This document shows, in pieces, positions 1 through 5,364 of a stretch of 6,916 bases of DNA (positions are counted from its first letter, which is position 1; each line of letters begins with the position of its first letter). A program made the translations under genes and the position numbers. The DNA is from Oscillospiraceae bacterium. Lineage in GTDB: Bacteria > Bacillota > Clostridia > Oscillospirales > Oscillospiraceae. Under the pieces are notes generated by a model. That model searched no databases, had not been told where the DNA came from, and saw only the letters and a program-made list of their open reading frames with translations. The stretch lies in assembly GCA_018265835.1 (NCBI GenBank), contig JABLYK010000062.1, positions 1-6,916 on the forward strand, read 5' to 3'.

Positions 1-53
1 TGCTTGAACAATTTTTGCTCTTAATTATTGTCTAACTTTTTGGGGTCACTTCA
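1..53. mobile_element. Probable end of an IS3-family (IS150-like) insertion sequence
   Basis: Positions 29-53 read TGTCTAAC, then a T-run, GGGGTCA and CTTCA. On the other strand this is a TG-starting repeat with an ACCCC-A-run-GTTAGACA core, which is how I remember the terminal inverted repeats of IS150-group IS3 elements. The outer tip would be at about 53, so the element body would lie to the left of the window. Positions 1-28 are AT-rich, unlike the GC-rich neighbour, which fits a different origin. No transposase is visible. The call rests on remembered consensus, not a search. Confidence 0.42.
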
Positions 54-97
54 AAGCGTCCACAGCGCGGGGGCATTGTTTGTTCTTGAATAGAAAC

Positions 98-1327
98 TCA
101 GAATTCCAACACGCGGCGCATCCGCATCAGCGTCAGGCGGTTGCGGATGGCGGCGGACAGATCCAGCACGTCTTCCTTCAGCGCGGGGTCAATGTGCAGA
201 TCCTCCAGCCGGTACTTTGCGCCCAGATCGGCGTAGAGCTTGCGCAGATCGTCCGCCTGCGGGATGGTGTCCACGATGGCGCGGATCTCGTCCCAGTGAT
301 CGACGATCTGCTGCGGGTCGAACGTCGCCAGCACGTCGTTCGCGTTCTCCGCAAGGATGACGTCCGCGAGTGGGCCGAACTTTTCCGCCACCCACGCGGG
401 GTCGAGCGGCTGGAACGCCTTGGCCTTCGGCGTCATGGCGGCCATGCGGTGATATTCCTCGGCGGCGAGAATGGTGCCAACGCCGACGCATTCACCGTGG
501 ATGCCGGCAGCCTGTTCGAATCTCGGCGGCTTCATTTCCACCAGATGCGCCATCAGGTGTTCCGAGCCGGAGGCGGCGCGGGAGTTGCTGAGCATCTGCA
601 TGGTCAGACCGCTAATCATCTGCGCATAGGTCATGGCCTCGATGTCGGCGGGCTTGCCGTCGAGCAGGTCGTGCGCGCAGCGCAGCATGGTGTGCAGCGC
701 GTCCTCGGCCATTTCGGCCACGCGCTCGCAGTAAAATTCTCCCGTAACGAGGTGGGCGATGCGCCAGTCTGCCAGCGAGACGTACTTGGCCAGAATGTCG
801 CAGATGCCGCTGGCCATCAGGAAGGCCGGTGCGCCGGAGAGAATATCCAGATCGCAGAGCACCAGCTCCGCTGCGTTCATCGGGATCGAGCACTTTTTGC
901 CGTCGATGATGATGGAGCAGATGTTGGCGGTAAACCCGTCGGCGCTCGCCACGGTGGGCACGCACACGAACGGGATGCCGAGCTGATACGCACTGTAACG
1001 CGCGAAGTCCGTGATCGTTCCGGAGCCGACAGACACGAGAAAATCGGGAGACTCCAGCTCCGCCATCATGGCCTCGGTGCGCTCCTTCGTAGTGCTCAGA
1101 CCTTTGGCCTCCAGAATGATCTGCTGGTCGGCGCGCGGGTGCTCGGCAGTGAGCTGATAGGTGTTCGTATCATAAATGATGGTGCGGCGACCGGTCAGGC
1201 CGATCTCCTCCAGGTACTGATCCATGTTGTTGAAACAGCCGGATTCGATCACGACCTTTTTCGTGGTGACGGTATGGGTGCGGCCACAGGAGCAAAGACC
1301 ATCGTATTGGGTGCAGTCGAGAATCAT
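98..1327 (-). CDS. egsA: sn-glycerol-1-phosphate dehydrogenase, AraM/EgsA family
   Basis: This 409-aa cytoplasmic enzyme should reduce dihydroxyacetone phosphate to sn-glycerol-1-phosphate with NAD(P)H, the archaeal-type glycerophosphate enantiomer. In Bacillus AraM/EgsA feeds heptaprenylglyceryl phosphate synthesis. Visible family marks are the nucleotide-binding GSGT (101-104), PTVASADGFTA (124-134), and the likely metal ligands D177 (GICDILAKY), H257 (SGSEHLMAH) and H277 (GIHGE). The length matches the family (about 390-410 aa) and the C-terminus looks complete. The N-terminus has C5, C12, C14 and H18 in a C-x6-C-x-C-G-x2-H arrangement that could bind metal (inference). The ATG at 1327 was chosen because AGGAAG lies 8 nt upstream and the AraM-like sequence starts there. 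The same frame stays open far upstream on this strand, but that part is antisense to the racemase gene. A partner prenyltransferase (PcrB) is not in the window, and no T-tract terminator is evident after the stop. Confidence 0.88.
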   Translation of the reverse strand: MILDCTQYDGLCSCGRTHTVTTKKVVIESGCFNNMDQYLEEIGLTGRRTIIYDTNTYQLTAEHPRADQQIILEAKGLSTTKERTEAMMAELESPDFLVSVGSGTITDFARYSAYQLGIPFVCVPTVASADGFTANICSIIIDGKKCSIPMNAAELVLCDLDILSGAPAFLMASGICDILAKYVSLADWRIAHLVTGEFYCERVAEMAEDALHTMLRCAHDLLDGKPADIEAMTYAQMISGLTMQMLSNSRAASGSEHLMAHLVEMKPPRFEQAAGIHGECVGVGTILAAEEYHRMAAMTPKAKAFQPLDPAWVAEKFGPLADVILAENANDVLATFDPQQIVDHWDEIRAIVDTIPQADDLRKLYADLGAKYRLEDLHIDPALKEDVLDLSAAIRNRLTLMRMRRVLEF

Positions 1328-1376
1328 AGTGCAAACTTCCTTTCCCTTAAAGACTGGTATTTCGTTTGTCAATGTG

Positions 1377-1405
1377 ATAGTATCAGATTTACCCGATAAA
1401 ATCAA
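1377..1405 (-). promoter_or_regulatory. Sigma-A-type promoter for the glycerol-1-phosphate dehydrogenase gene
   Basis: On the minus strand TTGATT (-35, 1400-1405) and TACTAT (-10, 1377-1382) are separated by exactly 17 bp. Transcription would begin near 1370, leaving a leader of about 43 nt before the ATG at 1327. The 11-bp palindrome TGATAGTATCA (1375-1385) covers the -10 box and could be an operator half (inference). Confidence 0.6.
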
Positions 1406-1447
1406 TTCTAACCATACGCCGAACGGCGGAAAATTGAGGTTTTTGCC

Positions 1448-2263
1448 ATGGAAGAGCGCTTGAAAGTTGCCATTTTGAACCCGGCCGGAAATGTCACGGC
1501 CATCGTTTTGCAGGAGATTTCGCCGCAGCGGCGCGCAGCTTTGGCGAAGCAGCTGCTCTCGCTTCCGGAGCTGCACATTGAGCAGGCGGCGTTTTGCGTG
1601 CCGCCGCAGTTTGGCGGAGAAATTCGTCTGGAAATGATGGGCGGCGAATTTTGCGGCAACGCGCTGCGCTGCGCGGGCTATTTTCAGGCGCTGTGTCGTG
1701 CCGAGCAGGGCAAATGCTGCGTTATGGCGGAAATCAGCGGCGCGCCCGGCGTCCTGCCGGTGATGGTGGATGCGGCGCAGGGCGCCGCGTCCACCACGAT
1801 GCCGCTGCCGGTCTCTGTGGAGGCGCTCGACTGGCCGGAGGCGACAGTGCACCGCGTTGCGTTTGACGGGATTACGCACTATGTCATCGACCGGGCGGAG
1901 CCGGACGACGCGCTCGTACAGCGCGCGATTCAGGACGCGGGGGCGTGTTCTGCAGTCGGCGCTATTTTTCTGAACCGCGACACCGGCGCCATTCGCCCCA
2001 TTGTCTATGTGCGGGAAACCGGCTCGTGCGTGGCGGAGACAAGCTGTGCCTCCGGCAGCACGGCGGCTGCCGTTGTGCTGTCGTCCGGGCTGCGCGACGG
2101 CATTACGGAGATCGGCGTCGGCCAGCCCGGCGGCGATCTGGAGGTCGGCGTGCGCAAGGAGTCGGGGCAGGTGACGGGGCTTTCCATCGGCGGCCCGGTA
2201 CATCTGGAGCAGATGATTGAGCTGCGCATACTGGACGAAGCGTCCGCCTGCTTGCAAGGGTAA
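1448..2263 (+). CDS. DapF-fold amino-acid racemase/epimerase, CntK (histidine racemase)-like
   Basis: This 271-aa soluble protein belongs to the PLP-independent two-cysteine racemase superfamily that includes diaminopimelate epimerase. Catalytic cysteines are Cys69 in MMGGEFCGNALRC (63-75) and Cys200 in ETSCASGSTAA (197-207). They act as the acid/base pair that moves the alpha-carbon proton. The N-terminus reads NPAGNVTAIV (11-20) rather than the KMxGxGNDF start of true DapF, which places it nearer the CntK/histidine-racemase branch used for staphylopine-type metallophores. Histidine as substrate is therefore a guess. No nicotianamine-synthase-like or opine-dehydrogenase gene is in the window. 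GAGG at 1436-1439 sits 8 nt before the ATG. The gene is divergent from the glycerol-1-phosphate dehydrogenase and is closed by its own terminator, so it looks monocistronic. I see no convincing plus-strand promoter in the 120-bp gap. Confidence 0.82.
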   Translation: MEERLKVAILNPAGNVTAIVLQEISPQRRAALAKQLLSLPELHIEQAAFCVPPQFGGEIRLEMMGGEFCGNALRCAGYFQALCRAEQGKCCVMAEISGAPGVLPVMVDAAQGAASTTMPLPVSVEALDWPEATVHRVAFDGITHYVIDRAEPDDALVQRAIQDAGACSAVGAIFLNRDTGAIRPIVYVRETGSCVAETSCASGSTAAAVVLSSGLRDGITEIGVGQPGGDLEVGVRKESGQVTGLSIGGPVHLEQMIELRILDEASACLQG

Positions 2264-2279
2264 CAGCATTGCAAAACGC

Positions 2280-2326
2280 AGGCAGCCAGCAGGAGCAAGC
2301 GCGCTCTGATGGCTGCCTTTTTCTTT
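2280..2326 (+). terminator. Rho-independent terminator of the racemase gene
   Basis: A perfect 9-bp stem pairs AGGCAGCCA (2280-2288) with TGGCTGCCT (2310-2318). An inner GAGC/GCTC pairing lies inside the loop, and a T-rich run (TTTTTCTTT) follows directly. It lies 17 bp after the racemase stop. A weaker CCGG-loop-CCGG stem followed by TTTTTT (about 2331-2349) could be a backup. Confidence 0.88.
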
Positions 2327-2346
2327 GCTGCCGGAGCGGCCGGTTT

Positions 2347-2371
2347 TTTGCTATGCAAAAAGCATAGCAAA
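2347..2371. repeat. Perfect 10-bp inverted repeat with 5-bp A spacer
   Basis: TTTGCTATGC (2347-2356) and GCATAGCAAA (2362-2371) are perfect inverted arms around AAAAA. Neither strand has a T-tract after the 3' arm, so it does not look like an ordinary terminator. The symmetry fits either a protein-binding operator or a small RNA hairpin. It stands about 160 bp upstream of the operon promoter, which is far for a simple operator. Confidence 0.6.
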
Positions 2372-2425
2372 CTGAAAATGTGCCATTTCTTCGCACCTTC
2401 GAGGCAACCGAAATAATGCACAAAC

Positions 2426-2481
2426 CTTCACGCGCATCCACATTTGCCTGTTTTCGCGGCGCACTGCAAAATCGCGTGAAG
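2426..2481. repeat. 9-bp inverted repeat spanning 56 bp
   Basis: CTTCACGCG (2426-2434) and CGCGTGAAG (2473-2481) are perfectly complementary, separated by 38 bp. They sit between the racemase terminator and the acyl-transfer operon promoter. This region has no gene I can support. The arms could be distal operator half-sites or the base stem of a transcribed structure, but no promoter clearly reads into them. Confidence 0.5.
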
Positions 2482-2507
2482 TTTTATGCCGCAGAAAGCC
2501 TGTAATG

Positions 2508-2537
2508 TTGGACAAGGCCAGAAAAGTATATTATAAT
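2508..2537 (+). promoter_or_regulatory. Strong sigma-A-type promoter of the acyl-transfer operon
   Basis: A TTGGAC (-35, 2508-2513) and a consensus TATAAT (-10, 2532-2537) are spaced by 18 bp, or TGGACA with 17 bp. An A-rich stretch precedes the -10. Transcription should start near 2544, giving a leader of about 45 nt to the first ATG at 2591. This is the only good promoter in front of the four co-directional genes. Confidence 0.78.
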
Positions 2538-2554
2538 GAAAAGAAACAAGATTC

Positions 2555-2577
2555 GAGCGGCTTCGCTCCCATTTTTT
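2555..2577 (+). promoter_or_regulatory. Terminator-like hairpin in the operon leader (possible attenuator)
   Basis: Within the predicted 5' leader, GAGCG (2555-2559) pairs with CGCTC (2564-2568) around a GCTT loop, and a TTTTTT run follows at 2572-2577. The run directly abuts the ribosome binding site. The stem is short (5 bp, GC-rich), so termination would be partial at most. Regulation by attenuation is inference. Confidence 0.4.
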
Positions 2578-2587
2578 GAGGTGATCC
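2578..2587 (+). promoter_or_regulatory. Extended Shine-Dalgarno sequence
   Basis: GAGGTGATCC is a 10-nt match to the sequence complementary to the 16S rRNA 3' end, longer than usual. The core GAGG lies 9 nt before the ATG at 2591 and fixes that start. It implies strong translation of the first operon gene once the leader is transcribed. Confidence 0.75.
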
Positions 2588-2590
2588 AAC

Positions 2591-3406
2591 ATGTCAGAGA
2601 AACGTACGCCGAGCCGCGGAAGGCGAATCGGCATGCTTGCCGGTTTTGTGATCGCGCTGGCGCTGCTGATTTTGCTGATCGTACTGCTCAGCCGCAGCGG
2701 TGCGGAGCGGAAAAAACAGGCGGCTGCGGTTTCTGCGGGCGTGGAATATCTGCAAAGTCTGGAGGAAAAAGACACTTCGGCGGTGGAGGAGACGCTCAAG
2801 GCGATGCGGCAGGAGGAGATCGCCGCGCAGCGTGAGCAGCGGATTCAGGCGCTGGTCAGCGGGGAAACGGATGTCTGGAGCCAGTTTGAGGACTACGTCC
2901 TGTTGGGCGATTCCCGCGCGGTGGGCTTCTACTATTATAAGTGCCTGCCACAAAGCCGGGTCATTGCCGCCGGCGGCGCTACCATTCGGGACGTGGCAAC
3001 GCACATGGAAGAAATCAGGGCGCTCAACCCGTCGTCCGTGTTCCTCTGCTTCGGCCTGAACGATGTGTCGATCGGGTATTGGCACACGCCGGAGGAATAT
3101 GCCGCGGAGTACAAACAGGTTGTGGAGAGCGTGAAGGAAGCTGTTCCCGGCGTTACGGTTTACGTCAGCTCCATTCTCCCGGCGCGCGACCCGGCGTTCG
3201 AGCGCGCGTCCTCGTGGCGGGAAATTCCCGATTACAGCGCGGCGGTCGGCGCGATGTGCAAGGAAAATAACATTCCGTTTGTGGACAATGACGCAATCAG
3301 CGAAGCGCATCCGGAGCTTTGGGACCCCGACGGGATCCACCTCCGCGAGGCATTCTACCCCTACTGGGGCGCCAATCTGATTCTGGCGGTTTATGAGAAC
3401 CAGTAG
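2591..3406 (+). CDS. Membrane-anchored SGNH/GDSL-family hydrolase or acyltransferase
   Basis: This 271-aa protein has a basic N-terminus, one membrane segment (about 14-33) and a charged helical stretch (about 58-90) that may form a short coiled coil. An extracytoplasmic SGNH domain (about 100-271) follows. All four signature blocks are present: Ser108 in LLGDSRAVG, Gly129 in AAGGATIRD, Asn157 in FGLNDVS, and the Asp247/His250 pair in DPDGIH. A Ser-Asp-His esterase or O-acyltransferase at the outer membrane face is therefore likely. As first gene of an operon with an MBOAT acyltransferase, it probably adds acyl groups to, or removes them from, a cell-surface polymer, in the manner of DltD or AlgX/AlgJ. 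The sequence alone does not say which direction. The start at 2591 is supported by a 10-nt Shine-Dalgarno match. Confidence 0.87.
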   Translation: MSEKRTPSRGRRIGMLAGFVIALALLILLIVLLSRSGAERKKQAAAVSAGVEYLQSLEEKDTSAVEETLKAMRQEEIAAQREQRIQALVSGETDVWSQFEDYVLLGDSRAVGFYYYKCLPQSRVIAAGGATIRDVATHMEEIRALNPSSVFLCFGLNDVSIGYWHTPEEYAAEYKQVVESVKEAVPGVTVYVSSILPARDPAFERASSWREIPDYSAAVGAMCKENNIPFVDNDAISEAHPELWDPDGIHLREAFYPYWGANLILAVYENQ

Positions 3407-3432
3407 AGAAATTCGGTTTGAGGTACATGACG

Positions 3433-3924
3433 ATGACTTGGACGAAAGTGAAGCTCCCGCTGCTTGAGACGCTCAAGTGGCTGTCAGTGGTGCTGGTGGT
3501 GCTGTTTCTTTCCACAATGCTTGCAAAGGGCAAGGAGAGCCAGACGGAGTTTTCCGTCATGAGCGAGGCCGTTACAGCGTCGGCAGATCTTACGTCCATG
3601 CAGCAGGCCGACAATCAGATGATCAAACGGCTCTATGGCCTTGATCCCGCCGATTATGACGGCGTTTTGCTCTACTATCCAACCACCAATATGGGTGCGG
3701 AGGAGCTGTTGCTCGTGAAACTCAAGGACACTGCGCAGCAGGAAACCGTCTCTGCGGCCATCGAGGCTCGGCTCAGGACGCAGAAGTCTAGCTTTGACGG
3801 CTATGGCGTGGAGCAGTACGCAATGCTGGAAAAGAGCGTGACAGAGCTTCAGGGCAACTACGCCCTGCTGATCGTGGCGGCGGATACGGAGCCGGTGCGT
3901 CAGGCCTTTTTGGGCGCATTTTGA
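3433..3924 (+). CDS. DUF4358-family membrane-anchored protein
   Basis: This is a 163-aa protein from the chosen ATG at 3433. That start has GAGG (3420-3423) 9 nt upstream, whereas the TTG at 3418 overlaps the binding site and the ATG at 3427 is too close to it. One membrane segment lies at about 13-31, followed by an extracytoplasmic domain of about 130 residues. Motifs I recognise from DUF4358 are LYGLDPADYDG (67-77), YYPTTNMGAEELLLVKL (81-97) and FDGYGVEQ (121-128). No cysteine, and no Ser-His-Asp style catalytic motif, stands out. The family has no assigned activity that I know of. Its place between the SGNH protein and the MBOAT acyltransferase, 26 bp after one and 18 bp before the other, suggests an accessory subunit of the acylation complex (inference). 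Confidence 0.82.
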   Translation: MTWTKVKLPLLETLKWLSVVLVVLFLSTMLAKGKESQTEFSVMSEAVTASADLTSMQQADNQMIKRLYGLDPADYDGVLLYYPTTNMGAEELLLVKLKDTAQQETVSAAIEARLRTQKSSFDGYGVEQYAMLEKSVTELQGNYALLIVAADTEPVRQAFLGAF

Positions 3925-3942
3925 GAGGGGAGGAGCGCAGCT

Positions 3943-5349
3943 ATGACATTCAGCAGTGTTTTCTTCCTGTTTGCATTTCTGCCAGTGGCGCTGATCCTTT
4001 ACTTTGTCATGCCCAAGCGGCTGAGATCCGCGATGCTGGTGCTGATCAGCCTGGTCTTCTATGCCTGGGGCAGACCGGAATATCTGGCGCTGATGCTGTT
4101 TTCCATCGTGTTCAATTATCTCTCCGGACTGGAGCTGGGCGCATACCTGACACAGGAAAAGCACAAGCAGGCCAAGGCTGTGATGCTGGTGGCCGTGGTG
4201 ATGAACCTGCTCGTTCTGGGCTTTTTCAAATACTACGGTTTTCTTATCGACAACATCAACGCGCTGCTGCGCACCCACATCCGCTATACGGAGCTGCCGC
4301 TGCCGATCGGCATTTCGTTTTATACGTTTACGGCGCTGTCCTATATCTTCGACGTCTATCGGGGCCGGGCCAAAGCACAGAAAAATATCCTATCCTTTTC
4401 TCTGTACCTGACGTTTTTCCCAAAGGTCATCTCCGGCCCGATCGTGCAGTACGCAGATATGGAACAGCAGCTTGCCGCACGCAAAATCACGCCGGACAAG
4501 TTCGGCGCGGGCATCAATCTGTTTTTGGTTGGCCTGATGAAGAAGGTTCTGATTGCGGACAATCTCGGTGCAGCTTTCACAGCGATTCACGCCATGGACG
4601 CCATGTCTGCGGGCACGGCGTGGCTGGGTATGATTTTTTACAGCCTCCAGCTTTATTTCGATTTCAGCGGTTATTCCGACATGGCGATCGGACTCGGAAA
4701 GCTGTTTGGCTTTGACATTGACAAAAACTTCGATTATCCCTATTGCTCCACCAGCATTTCAGAGTTCTGGCGCAGGTGGCACATTTCTCTCGGCGCGTGG
4801 TTCCGGCAGTATGTGTACATTCCGCTTGGTGGCAACCGCTGCAGCGCGAAGCGGCAGGCGTTCAACCTGTCGGTCGTCTGGCTGCTCACGGGCATCTGGC
4901 ACGGCGCATCGTGGAACTTTGTGGTTTGGGGACTGTATCACGGCGCGTTTGTGCTGCTGGAGAAGTTCGTTCTGAAGGGACGGCAGGAGAAGCTGCCAAA
5001 GCCGGTGCGGATTTTGGCCACGGTACTGATCGTGTTCATCGGCTGGGTGTTTTTCTTTTCACCGTCGCTCAGCGGCGCGCTGCACTATCTGGGGCAGATG
5101 TTCGGCGCAGGCGGTATGGGCGTGTTTGACCGGACGGCATGGTACTACCTCGGCGGGAACGCAATCTTGCTGGTGCTTGCTGTCTTTGGCAGCGGCCCGC
5201 TGGTACGCCGGGTGCACCAGCGCGTGTTTTATCGGAACGGCAAGTGCAGCGTCGCCGTCTCGGTCGCGGGCTATGTCGTGCTGCTGCTGTGCTGCGTGGC
5301 CTATCTGGTCAGCGCAACCTATACATCCTTCCTGTATTTCCAGTTCTGA
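3943..5349 (+). CDS. MBOAT-family membrane O-acyltransferase (AlgI/DltB/PatA-like)
   Basis: This 468-aa polytopic membrane protein has about ten hydrophobic segments. MBOAT marks include PLPIGISFYTFTALSYIFDVYRG (119-141), FPKVISGPIVQY (159-170), LYFDFSGYSDMAIG (237-250), SEFWRRWHISLGAWFRQYVYIPLGG (273-297) and LTGIWHGASWNFVVWGLYHG (315-334). The invariant His320 (GIWHG) is the expected catalytic residue, and His280 (RRWHISL) is the other conserved histidine. Such proteins pass an acyl group from a cytoplasmic donor such as acetyl-CoA through the membrane for surface O-acylation. The GGAGG at 3929-3933 is 9 nt before the ATG. Length matches AlgI/PatA-type members (about 460-520 aa). The two flanking SGNH-fold genes fit the AlgI-AlgJ/AlgX arrangement rather than a free-standing lipid acyltransferase. 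Substrate is unknown. Confidence 0.93.
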   Translation: MTFSSVFFLFAFLPVALILYFVMPKRLRSAMLVLISLVFYAWGRPEYLALMLFSIVFNYLSGLELGAYLTQEKHKQAKAVMLVAVVMNLLVLGFFKYYGFLIDNINALLRTHIRYTELPLPIGISFYTFTALSYIFDVYRGRAKAQKNILSFSLYLTFFPKVISGPIVQYADMEQQLAARKITPDKFGAGINLFLVGLMKKVLIADNLGAAFTAIHAMDAMSAGTAWLGMIFYSLQLYFDFSGYSDMAIGLGKLFGFDIDKNFDYPYCSTSISEFWRRWHISLGAWFRQYVYIPLGGNRCSAKRQAFNLSVVWLLTGIWHGASWNFVVWGLYHGAFVLLEKFVLKGRQEKLPKPVRILATVLIVFIGWVFFFSPSLSGALHYLGQMFGAGGMGVFDRTAWYYLGGNAILLVLAVFGSGPLVRRVHQRVFYRNGKCSVAVSVAGYVVLLLCCVAYLVSATYTSFLYFQF

Positions 5350-5364
5350 TGGAGGTGAAGCGCT

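Noticed and set aside
80..1399. 439-codon plus-strand open frame opposite the dehydrogenase gene
   Set aside because: It is the antisense shadow of a well-supported gene, rich in His/Arg/Gly, without a ribosome binding site or motif.
1328..2269. Upstream extension of the minus-strand dehydrogenase frame to a 723-codon open frame
   Set aside because: The extra N-terminal part is antisense to the racemase gene, is Arg/His-rich with no family resemblance, and lies upstream of the promoter and ribosome binding site found for the 409-aa protein.
3484..4278. 264-codon minus-strand open frame opposite DUF4358 and the start of the MBOAT gene
   Set aside because: It spans two real plus-strand genes and their gap, is rich in His/Gln/Arg, and has no family signature.
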